Assembly: GCA_963759735.1 (NCBI GenBank)
Contig: CAVXAF010000003.1
Location: 124,001-188,000 of the forward strand
From: Hyphomicrobium_A sp963759735
GTDB lineage: Bacteria > Pseudomonadota > Alphaproteobacteria > Rhizobiales > Hyphomicrobiaceae
Length of the DNA: 64,000 nucleotides
Direction: 5' to 3'
Positions 17,858 to 24,809 of this stretch are shown one piece after another. The notes under the pieces were generated by a model. The model was not told where the DNA came from. It did not search any database and saw only the letters and a program-made list of their open reading frames with translations. Numbering within the stretch: the first letter of the stretch is position 1; each line of letters begins with the position of its first letter. A program made the translations under genes and the position numbers.

Positions 17858-20455
17858 CTAGGCGCTGAGCGCTTGCTGCTTGTGCAGGAAGTTGCGCACC
17901 TGCGAGCCTTCCATGGGGCGCGCAATAAGGTAGCCCTGCATCGAGTCACACCCCAGCGCCCGCAACAGCGTCAGTTGCGATGGCGTCTCGACGCCCTCGA
18001 CCGTGACTTTGATGCCGAGACTCTGGCCAAGGTGGGAGATGGTGCGCACAATGGCCATGTTATCGGGATTGGTCTCCATGTCGCGCACAAACGAGCGGTC
18101 CACCTTCAGGCGGTCGATAGGCAGATTCTTAAGGTGCGAGAGCGAGGCAAATCCGGTACCGAAATCGTCGAGGGCGATCTCAATGCCTATATCGTGCAGT
18201 TGCTGTAACGCCGCCCCGACGCCGACCGCGCTACGGCCGAGAAACACGCGTTCGGTCACCTCGATGCACAGGCGTTCCGGGCGCACGCCAATGTTGCGGA
18301 GCTTGGCGATCACGTAGTCGGCGAACGTGCCCAATGCGAAGTCGGCAGACGTGACGTTGATCGCAATGCGCCCGAACTCGACCCCGCTGCGCTCCCAGGC
18401 CGACGCCTGCCGCAACGCCTGATCGATAACCCACTTACCCACGTCCGCGGATGACTTCGGATCGTCGAAGATTTCCTCGAACTCCGATGGTGACAGGCGC
18501 CCGCGTCGCGGATCGTCCCAACGCAGCAGCGCCTCGAAGCATACCGGTTGCGAGTCGGTGAAGGACACGATCGGCTGATAGAGCAAGACCAACTCCCCGC
18601 CGCACAGTGCCCGTTGGATATCGCGGTGCAGCTGGTAGGCAGTCTCGAAAGACGCCCGCATCTCGGGAACGTAGAACTGGTAGCGGTCGCGACCCAGGTC
18701 CTTGGCCCGATAGAGGGCGAGGTCGGCGTCCTTCAAGAGCTCGCTCGCGCCCTTGGCATCGGAAGGGAACAGGCTGAGGCCGAGGCTGATGGTACATCGA
18801 TGCTGGACGCCACCCAACGTGACGGGCGGTTTCAACGCCGCGAACATGGCTTGTATGGCGTCGCATAGGCCCGACGGATCGCCTTGCATGCCGATGAGGA
18901 CGGCGAACTCGTCGCCGCCCAGGCGCGCCACCCAGCCATACTGCGCCAAGGCCTCTTGCAGACGCGCGCCGACCTCTTTCAGCAGCTCATCTCCGGCGGC
19001 GTGGCCGAGTATGTCGTTGGTCTCCTTGAAGCGATCAACGTCTATCAGACCGACGGCAAAGCGCTGGTTGGCCTCCTTGGCCGAAACGAGCATGGCCTCG
19101 AGCCGCTCGTTGAAGAGCAGGCGATTGGGCAATCCCGTCAGGCTGTCCTGCTTGGCCAACCGCCAGAGCTCGTGTTCGAGCCGTTTGCGTTCGGAGATCT
19201 CCTCGGTGAGCATCATCATGCCACCGATACTGTCGTCTTCCAGATGCCAGGGGCGAACTTCCCAGCGGATGATATTCGTAGACCCGTCGGCGCGCTGGAA
19301 GATTTCTTCCGGCGACGTCTCGGTCGCGCCCGCCAGAATGCGCTGGTGTTTGGCCCTCCAATGCGCGGGAACCTCGGGGAACACATCATAGTGACTGCGG
19401 CCGATGAGAGTTTCATCGGGAAGGTCGTAGTCGTGAAGCCAGCGATCGGTGTGCGCGATATAGCGCATCTTGGTATCGAACATCGCCACGGCGGCGGGCG
19501 CGTGCTTGATGAACGCCTGCAGCGTCGAGTGCGCCCATTTGAGTTCATTCTCCGCGCGCCGTCGGTCCGTCACGTCAAGGTACGTGTTGAGATGCCCGCC
19601 GCCGTGCACCGGGGCGCAGCGGATCTCCAGAACGCGGCCTGAAACCTCGTTGCGCTCGGTGGTAATCGGTACTGGGCTGAGCAGCATTTTCATTCGCTCG
19701 GACACGGCATCTTCGACTGGTACCTGCCCATAGTCGCCGCGTTCGGCTCTGAAGCGCACCAAAACCTCGAGCTTCAAGGGCGCGCCGGCAAAAAACTCTT
19801 CGGGCAGGTCGAGTAGTGTCCGATACAGCTTGTTGCTGGCGACGAGCCTGAACTCGCGATCGATGAGGGCCAGGCCGCCGGGAAAATTGTCGATCATCGC
19901 CTGCAGCGTCTGCGCTTGCTGGCGGATGGCTGTAATGTCGGTGCTGATGGTTATGAACTGATCGATCGCTCCATGGCAATCGAAGTGCGGGATGACGATC
20001 GATTCAAAGCACACACTGGTGCCGTCCTTGGCCCGATCGCAGAGCTCGCCGCGCCAAGTCCGTCCTGCTTTCACCGCGCCCCACATCTCGACCACGGTCT
20101 CACTCAAGCGCATTCCCGAGCTGAGCAACTCGTAATGGTGACCGATGAGTTCACAAGGCGCGTATCCGACCACGTTGCAAAAACGCTCATTCACCTCAAG
20201 CAGGCATCCGTGCGGATCGGTGACGGTGATACAGAAATGATCTTCGAGCGCTTGTCTGTAGGCGTCGAGCCGTTCGGCCACTGCATCGGAGGCGACCGTG
20301 TCGGTGGCGTCCAACGCGCGCACGCGAGAAACGCCACTTGCGGACAATGACGGCGACGCGCCCGCTCGTGGGCTATCTTCCGCGCGCAGCAGTGCACGCC
20401 AGTCGCCTACAAGTTTTGACAGCACGACGACGCTCCGCAATAAAAGTTGCGTCAA
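17858..20455 (-). CDS. Multi-PAS GGDEF-EAL c-di-GMP turnover protein
   Basis: An 865-residue soluble protein: three PAS domains in the first half (for example EDHFCITVTDPHGCLLEVN), a GGDEF domain (from about residue 435) with RLGGDEFAVLIG, and an EAL domain (from about 610) with CFEALLRWDDP and LDDFGTGFASLSHL. The GGDEF signature and the core EAL residues are intact, so either synthesis or breakdown of c-di-GMP is possible. The four residues where an RxxD product-inhibition site would lie read AQYG, so that control is absent. There are no membrane segments. It is a single gene with 70 bases to the next one upstream. Confidence 0.92.
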   Translation of the reverse strand: MTQLLLRSVVVLSKLVGDWRALLRAEDSPRAGASPSLSASGVSRVRALDATDTVASDAVAERLDAYRQALEDHFCITVTDPHGCLLEVNERFCNVVGYAPCELIGHHYELLSSGMRLSETVVEMWGAVKAGRTWRGELCDRAKDGTSVCFESIVIPHFDCHGAIDQFITISTDITAIRQQAQTLQAMIDNFPGGLALIDREFRLVASNKLYRTLLDLPEEFFAGAPLKLEVLVRFRAERGDYGQVPVEDAVSERMKMLLSPVPITTERNEVSGRVLEIRCAPVHGGGHLNTYLDVTDRRRAENELKWAHSTLQAFIKHAPAAVAMFDTKMRYIAHTDRWLHDYDLPDETLIGRSHYDVFPEVPAHWRAKHQRILAGATETSPEEIFQRADGSTNIIRWEVRPWHLEDDSIGGMMMLTEEISERKRLEHELWRLAKQDSLTGLPNRLLFNERLEAMLVSAKEANQRFAVGLIDVDRFKETNDILGHAAGDELLKEVGARLQEALAQYGWVARLGGDEFAVLIGMQGDPSGLCDAIQAMFAALKPPVTLGGVQHRCTISLGLSLFPSDAKGASELLKDADLALYRAKDLGRDRYQFYVPEMRASFETAYQLHRDIQRALCGGELVLLYQPIVSFTDSQPVCFEALLRWDDPRRGRLSPSEFEEIFDDPKSSADVGKWVIDQALRQASAWERSGVEFGRIAINVTSADFALGTFADYVIAKLRNIGVRPERLCIEVTERVFLGRSAVGVGAALQQLHDIGIEIALDDFGTGFASLSHLKNLPIDRLKVDRSFVRDMETNPDNMAIVRTISHLGQSLGIKVTVEGVETPSQLTLLRALGCDSMQGYLIARPMEGSQVRNFLHKQQALSA

Positions 20456-20525
20456 TTAGAGCGTGCAATCGTTAACCCGAACTATCTCAGGATGGTAAAA
20501 AGGGCGCCAGCGAGCACCGGCCGGT

Positions 20526-20699
20526 TTATCGCGTGTTGCTGCCATCCCGGCTGCTGGCGACTGACCGCTTCTTGTCCTTGCTCGCCACTGCGCCGCCGCT
20601 GGACTCGCCCTTGCGATCAGGCCCGAAGGACGGCTTCTTTTGCTCCTCGCCCGCCTGATCCCTGTCCTCAGCTTCCGTAGCCTTGCTTCCCTCGGCCAT
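20526..20699 (-). CDS. Small hydrophilic protein, 57 residues
   Basis: Too short for routine gene calling, but the ATG at 20699 sits right behind GAGGAGACAGC and the frame runs 57 codons to TAA at 20526. The product is highly charged and low-complexity (start MAEGSKATEAEDRDQAGEEQ; later KDKKRS), with no hydrophobic core, so it is probably disordered. It is the last of three small genes on this strand (20526-21171), all resembling Rhizobiales stress-induced small proteins. Function unknown. Confidence 0.6.
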   Translation of the reverse strand: MAEGSKATEAEDRDQAGEEQKKPSFGPDRKGESSGGAVASKDKKRSVASSRDGSNTR

Positions 20700-20708
20700 G
20701 CTGTCTCC

Positions 20709-20930
20709 TCAGCTGTTTTTTCTGTTTTTCTGTTTCTCGGCGGCATTGCGCGCCAGTTCTTCGACCAGCGTCTTATCGATCACGGCCGGCCGACGGTGCA
20801 CGGGCCGATCCGCCTCGGTTCCGGTTGCATCACCAATGGCCACCGGATCGCTGGCGGGGAACGTCGCCTTCAAAGCCTGATCCAGCTCTTGTTCCGTCTC
20901 GGCAGCGGAAGGCTTCTTGGACTCTTCCAT
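20709..20930 (-). CDS. Small conserved protein with TFPASDP motif
   Basis: A 73-residue soluble protein. The centre, LDQALKATFPASDPVAIGD, carries the (L)-ALxxTFPASDP motif of a widespread family of short Rhizobiales proteins of unknown role. The C-terminus is helical and ends Lys/Asn-rich (KQKNRKNS). The stop is 9 bases before the start of the 57-residue protein and the start is 1 base after the end of the membrane-tail protein upstream, so the three genes probably form one message. Confidence 0.7.
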   Translation of the reverse strand: MEESKKPSAAETEQELDQALKATFPASDPVAIGDATGTEADRPVHRRPAVIDKTLVEELARNAAEKQKNRKNS

Positions 20931-20931
20931 C

Positions 20932-21171
20932 TCACCACCTCACCAGCAGAGCCATCACGAACCCGATCCCCGCCGCGACAAACATCGCCCGGGTAGGTTC
21001 ACGGCGGATGGCTAAGTTGACAGGGTCGTAATCGCCGCTCGCCGCTGCCCGGCTCATCCGCTCGCGTTCACGATCGTAATTGCTGCCTCCGGCCTTCGGG
21101 CTCTCAGGCTCGTTGGCGGCGTGATCAAGGACTCTGCGGTCTGTCGATGGCGCCGAGAGTGTCTGTTCCAT
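20932..21171 (-). CDS. Small DUF883/ElaB-like protein with C-terminal membrane helix
   Basis: A 79-residue protein starting at the ATG at 21171 (an in-frame ATG at 21369 gives an unconvincing extension). The polar N-terminal part is followed by NLAIRREPTRAMFVAAGIGF and a final helix ending ALLVRW. The R-P-A-GIGF-LL-R tail is like that of ElaB/YqjD/DUF883 proteins, which are tail-anchored in the inner membrane and in E. coli bind ribosomes in stationary phase. First gene of the three-gene set. Confidence 0.65.
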   Translation of the reverse strand: MEQTLSAPSTDRRVLDHAANEPESPKAGGSNYDRERERMSRAAASGDYDPVNLAIRREPTRAMFVAAGIGFVMALLVRW

Positions 21172-21290
21172 GTGCGCTACCCCATTTGGACGAATATGGA
21201 CATAACGCGACGCGTCGACCTGCGTTCCGGCCTCATATTGGAAAGCGTGCGAAGCTTTTGTCCGTACGCTCGCCAGCCTAAAACCAACGA

Positions 21291-21316
21291 ACGCCCCGGA
21301 TGGGCGTCCGGGGCGT
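21291..21316 (-). terminator. Probable terminator of the acyltransferase gene
   Basis: A perfect 10-bp stem (ACGCCCCGGA / TCCGGGGCGT) with a 6-base loop. On the minus strand it is followed by TCGTTGGTTTTAGG, so it suits transcription coming from the acyltransferase gene that ends at 21444. Confidence 0.55.
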
Positions 21317-21443
21317 CCTGAAATCTGCGCCGACAGATACGCTACACGACGCGTCGGCTCGGTGTCCAAACGCGCCCGCTCAGGGCCGGTTCCATGGCTG
21401 ACGGAATTTTTCGCCGGCGGCTTGCGGGGCGCTTATCTCGTTC

Positions 21444-22166
21444 TCACGCTGCGGCCTGTCGCTCGGCGGCGTTCAACGATTGGCGCGCGAGCTCGATTTC
21501 TTCCTGCGTAAACTTGAAGAAGGCATTGCGTTGCAAGCGCCGCCCATCGAGGGCTTTGAAATTGCGACCGAGGAAGTGCGTCGGCTCGGCAATGCCACCG
21601 TAGCTGTCCGAAGTGCCAAGGACCTTGAAGCCGCACATCGCCTGGTAAAACGCCGAAAACCGCCGGTGCACGGCTATCACCGCCACGTCGAGATCGGCAG
21701 CTTGTGCCAGGATGAAGCCCGCCCGCACGAGCGAGGCGTAGAGAGTGGTGCGGAAAGAGTTATTGGTAAGCACGGGATCGACGGCCATGCGCGAGAACTC
21801 GACCAGGCGATGGTTACCCGCGGCGTCCAGCGCGTTGATCTCAGCTCCGAACTGCTCCTCACAGGGCATCGAGCCAAACGAGCCGCGTCCACCGAAAGCC
21901 AGACGAAGTGATCCTATGCACTCGCCGTTGTGGAAGGCTCCGACCGCGAAAGTCGTGGCAAGGGCGTCGTAACGATCGGTGAACTCCGCGCCTGGGCTTG
22001 CGGCGATCCAGCCTGCGGCGAGGAATGCGCGGTAACGCAGCCGGTACAGGTCGGTCTTATCGGCGTTCGCGGAATAGATGCGTAAGGAAATGGGGAAATT
22101 CTTGGCAGCATCGCCGCCGTGCGAATCGAGCACCAGCGGAGGATGGAAAGTCATATCTGTCGCCAC
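21444..22166 (-). CDS. FeeM-like N-acyl amino acid synthase / GNAT acyltransferase
   Basis: A 240-residue GNAT-fold protein of the N-acyl amino acid synthase (FeeM) group, related to acyl-homoserine-lactone synthases. Visible signatures: YRLRYRAFLAAGWI near residue 41, the strand GECIGSLRLAF, EFSRMAVDP followed by FRTTLYASLVRAGFILA, and HRRFSAFYQAMCGFKVLG at the back of the fold. Such enzymes join a fatty acyl group, often from acyl carrier protein, to an amino acid. Here the substrate is unknown. It stands alone with its own terminator, next to a divergent small gene. Confidence 0.7.
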   Translation of the reverse strand: MATDMTFHPPLVLDSHGGDAAKNFPISLRIYSANADKTDLYRLRYRAFLAAGWIAASPGAEFTDRYDALATTFAVGAFHNGECIGSLRLAFGGRGSFGSMPCEEQFGAEINALDAAGNHRLVEFSRMAVDPVLTNNSFRTTLYASLVRAGFILAQAADLDVAVIAVHRRFSAFYQAMCGFKVLGTSDSYGGIAEPTHFLGRNFKALDGRRLQRNAFFKFTQEEIELARQSLNAAERQAAA

Positions 22167-22537
22167 GGAGGGTCCTTCTCAAGGATGCATTGCGATTTGC
22201 CGACGCTTTGCTTGGGGCGGGGAGCAACGGCGGTCGGCCGAACTCGTTCCAACGCAGGCGGCCCAAGCCTGCAAGGGCTAGGCGCCGCGGCGCCGCCGCC
22301 GCCAGCCCAAGAAGATAGGGTTTCGATATGCGGATCGGCGGCTCAGCCCGGCAATTGCTCCCGGCAGTGTTGCAGCGCAACCAATGAACCGCAGCCGGGC
22401 ATCGCCGCGTATTGGTCAAATTGATCCCTGCGACGCACGCTGAACCGCGTTATGCTCGGTCGTACATTGGAATGGCATTGATCGAGTTGGCGGATTTTTT
22501 TCGCGCATAGAAACCGATACTTCGAACGAGGCTTGCA
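22167..22537. other. 371-base intergenic region
   Basis: It contains the promoters of the two divergent genes on either side. The only structure noted is a 14-bp GC palindrome (GGCGCCGCGGCGCC, 22281-22294) inside a GC-rich stretch, possibly a hairpin GGGCT...AGCCC. No convincing open frame is seen. Confidence 0.5.
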
Positions 22538-22879
22538 ATGTCTCATCGCCTTTCGGCGGCTCAGCACGCCGCAGTTGATTGCATCTTAAGCGGCTTCGAC
22601 TTCCAGCAGGTGCAGAGGTTCATGGAGATGGTTGATTGGCGATGGGGCAATGCGGTCCCCTCCTGCCGGCAACTCAAATCCGCCGCCCAGCAACTCCTCT
22701 ACGATCTTGCCAGTGACGAGGGAGCGATAAGCCTGGAGATGGGTGGATTGCGCGCCGATCACTTTGCGGTCAGTGGCGGCGTCCGCGAATTCAGGCTGGT
22801 GTTCGAGGCGCAAAGCTTCGCTTCGGAATACACGCCCTTGCGATCCGCTGGTTCCGGCTTGACGCTCAACTGCGATTGA
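22538..22879 (+). CDS. Small hypothetical protein with WRWG motif
   Basis: A 113-residue soluble protein. The middle, FMEMVDWRWGNAVPSCRQLKS followed by AAQQLLYDLASDEG, resembles a scattered family of short bacterial and phage proteins built on M-LDW-W...P-EL...A..LL. The C-terminal half is beta-rich (EFRLVFEAQSF). It may be of phage origin, but no other phage gene is nearby. It is convergent with the Rrf2 gene. Confidence 0.55.
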   Translation: MSHRLSAAQHAAVDCILSGFDFQQVQRFMEMVDWRWGNAVPSCRQLKSAAQQLLYDLASDEGAISLEMGGLRADHFAVSGGVREFRLVFEAQSFASEYTPLRSAGSGLTLNCD

Positions 22880-22931
22880 GGCGTCCGGGCGCCCAAACAA
22901 GATAAGACTGAGTCGCGTTGCAGCCCAGCCC

Positions 22932-23393
22932 TCACCCGGCTTGCAATGAACGGGCATCCGATCGGCGCGGCCGCTTGCTTTTTACCCCGCGGGCGATCTT
23001 GGGAGCATTGTTCTTGGTCGCCAGATCGGCAAGCGTGTGCTGGTCGAGCACCTCGAGGAACAGAGCGAACGCCGTCTCCAGAATATTCTCCGACCGAAAC
23101 TCCATCATCGACCAGTCGAGGCGGTGGGACGTGGTGTTCAAAGCTTCGAGGGCGGTTACGGCCGCGCCGAGGCTAATCGAGGAGGCCGGACGCGCGAGCA
23201 CTACGCCGCCACCCGGCCCCCGCTTGGAGCTCAAAAGATCCGCATGCACGAGCCGGTTGATCAGCTTGAGCGCGTTCGGCTGCGCGAAACCCAATGCCTC
23301 CGCAATCGTCGCGGCGGGAACGGCTCGTGGCGCCAGCCGCGCGACGAGCACCAGTATCTGCAGCTGATCAAGGGTTGCTTTGGTGATGCGCAT
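22932..23393 (-). CDS. Rrf2-family transcriptional regulator
   Basis: A 153-residue winged-helix regulator; the ATG at 23393 is chosen since the HTH starts directly after it (MRITKATLDQLQILVLVAR). The recognition helix region AQPNALKLINRLVHADLLSS and the wing KRGPGGGVVLAR are diagnostic of Rrf2/IscR/RirA proteins. It has no cysteine, so it cannot bind an Fe-S cluster in the IscR or NsrR way. The C-terminus is Arg/Lys-rich. It sits behind the RpiR-type gene and close to a siderophore receptor; a motif shared with that receptor's promoter lies 64 bases upstream. Confidence 0.8.
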   Translation of the reverse strand: MRITKATLDQLQILVLVARLAPRAVPAATIAEALGFAQPNALKLINRLVHADLLSSKRGPGGGVVLARPASSISLGAAVTALEALNTTSHRLDWSMMEFRSENILETAFALFLEVLDQHTLADLATKNNAPKIARGVKSKRPRRSDARSLQAG

Positions 23394-23456
23394 AGCTGCA
23401 CTCGTCGGTATGGCGCCGGAATTGCGCGCCCGCTGCAGCGAAACTGACGCCTTTAA

Positions 23457-23468
23457 TGTAGTAGTCAA
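23457..23468 (-). promoter_or_regulatory. Shared promoter motif upstream of the Rrf2 gene
   Basis: On the minus strand this reads TTGACTACTACA. The same 12 bases occur at 24680-24691 before the siderophore receptor, and nine of them (ACTACTACA) occur at 24509-24517 before the RpiR gene. It lies between the RpiR stop (23509) and the Rrf2 start (23393). Candidate binding site of one of the two regulators. Confidence 0.5.
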
Positions 23469-23508
23469 TTCGCGGCCCCAGCGTCTGCGCGCGAGCCCTG
23501 CAGCAGCG

Positions 23509-24399
23509 TTAACGGGCGTTGCGTCGGCGTCCGAGCACCGTTTGACGAAGCTCATTCAGTTTCTGCAGTGCTGCCATCGCCCGCGGCTGATCACACGCGA
23601 CAACGCCCATCGCCATCGCCTCGAGCGCCACAAACGTCGCGCCATGCAATGCCACGGCACCGGCGCGTCCGCGCGCCACGGGCACCACGATCTTGGCGTG
23701 CCTGGCCAAGCGTTCGTCGAGGGAATCGGAAATCAGCACAATCGGAATGTGGTTCCGGCGCGCCTCGGAGATGGTCGCTTCGGCTTCTGGATAAGCAACT
23801 CCGTAGGCCAGCATGAGGACGGCATCCGTGCTCTCCAGATCAAGCAGGTGATCAGCCAGCGTGCTGCCGCTCGCCTGCAGGAGGAGACCGGGGTGCCCGT
23901 TTCGGGCAAAGACGAAATGGGCGTACTCGGCCAGCGGCGCGGTCGCCCCGATGCCGTAGAATGCGATACGTTTGGCTCGGCTCAGCAGCGCTACGGCCGC
24001 GATCAGCTGCGCTCTGGCTCCCCCCGACCCGAGTTGCCCTATGGCCTCCGTGTGCGCCTCGATCACCCGGTCGACGGCGACGTCGGCGCAGTCGATATCG
24101 GCCATCGTTCGCATCATATTGTCGGCCGGCGTGGTCCCGTGGCCCGTGACGGAGGCCAGCGCCTTCTTCAGATCGCGTAGTCCAGCGAAGCCCAGCGCCT
24201 GCACGGCGCGGATTACGGTCGCGTCGGATGTACCGATGGCAACACCGAGTTCGGTCGCCGACATGGTCATCGCATCGTGGCGGTGACTGTTGATGTAGTC
24301 GGCGACGCGCCGCAGTGCCGGGGTCAATTGCCGTGAGCGCGCAGCCAGTCTTTCCCCGAGGCGGTCGGCAGATTTCGTCGGAGGTTTCACTTCGCGCAT
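23509..24399 (-). CDS. MurR/RpiR-family regulator (HTH plus SIS domain)
   Basis: A 296-residue regulator: an N-terminal HTH_6 domain (about residues 15-90; SATELGVAIGTSDATVIRAV) and a C-terminal SIS phosphosugar-binding domain (about 125-255; IAFYGIGATAPLAEYAHFVF and VLMLAYGVAYPEAE). The ATG at 24399 gives a normal N-terminus; in-frame ATGs at 24435 and 24450 would add 12 or 17 residues. RpiR proteins usually respond to sugar phosphates, but some Rhizobiales members sit beside iron-uptake genes, and here the divergent neighbour is a TonB siderophore receptor. The Rrf2 gene follows 115 bases downstream. Confidence 0.85.
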   Translation of the reverse strand: MREVKPPTKSADRLGERLAARSRQLTPALRRVADYINSHRHDAMTMSATELGVAIGTSDATVIRAVQALGFAGLRDLKKALASVTGHGTTPADNMMRTMADIDCADVAVDRVIEAHTEAIGQLGSGGARAQLIAAVALLSRAKRIAFYGIGATAPLAEYAHFVFARNGHPGLLLQASGSTLADHLLDLESTDAVLMLAYGVAYPEAEATISEARRNHIPIVLISDSLDERLARHAKIVVPVARGRAGAVALHGATFVALEAMAMGVVACDQPRAMAALQKLNELRQTVLGRRRNAR

Positions 24400-24809
24400 G
24401 CATGCCCCACGCCCGCTCGCAGGGGCGCCTTTCATGATTGGCCGGACCATCAGGCAAGGGAAGGTCCAATTTTAGAACGTGGTAATCGAGTTCGTGGCCC
24501 CGGCGCGATGTAGTAGTGGCGTGTAGCCAGATCGGATGCTTCGGGCCGCATGGCGTCAACCCGTCAAACACCGCTGTAAGTGTGCTCGGCTCGCAACACA
24601 TTTGCCGATTGAACTGGCAAATTTTTCGCGCTGATCAAGGTTTTTCAGCATCGCCGCCGGCAAGAAACTCGGCGCTAATTTGACTACTACAGTCAAGAAA
24701 CACAGCCTCTTCGCCTCGATGGCTGCCGGGCGTCGAGTGCCAACAGCATCCTTGAAGACCTCGGCGCGTATTGCCGGGGATGTAAGTAACGCGTGCGGGA
24801 GTGTGTATT
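24400..24809. promoter_or_regulatory. Divergent control region between the RpiR and receptor genes
   Basis: A 410-base region without a gene. It holds the motif copy at 24509-24517 (TGTAGTAGT), a 7-bp dyad ATTTGCC-N9-GGCAAAT at 24600-24622 followed by a T-run, and a second dyad TTGACT-ACTAC-AGTCAA at 24680-24696. It must contain the promoters of both divergent genes. Confidence 0.55.
24680..24696 (+). promoter_or_regulatory. Dyad operator candidate before the siderophore receptor
   Basis: TTGACTACTACAGTCAA is a perfect inverted repeat (6-bp arms, 5-base centre). It includes the 12-mer also present before the Rrf2 gene and lies 114 bases before the receptor start. Confidence 0.5.

Noticed and set aside
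20456..20746. A 96-codon minus-strand frame starting MPPRNRKTEK
   Set aside because: It overlaps the better-supported 57-residue gene (20526-20699) and part of the TFPASDP gene in another frame, and its product is Arg/Ala-rich shadow sequence.
22281..22294. GGCGCCGCGGCGCC palindrome
   Set aside because: Perfect but of pure GC in a GC-rich spacer, next to repeated GCC triplets; likely compositional and without nearby regulator context.
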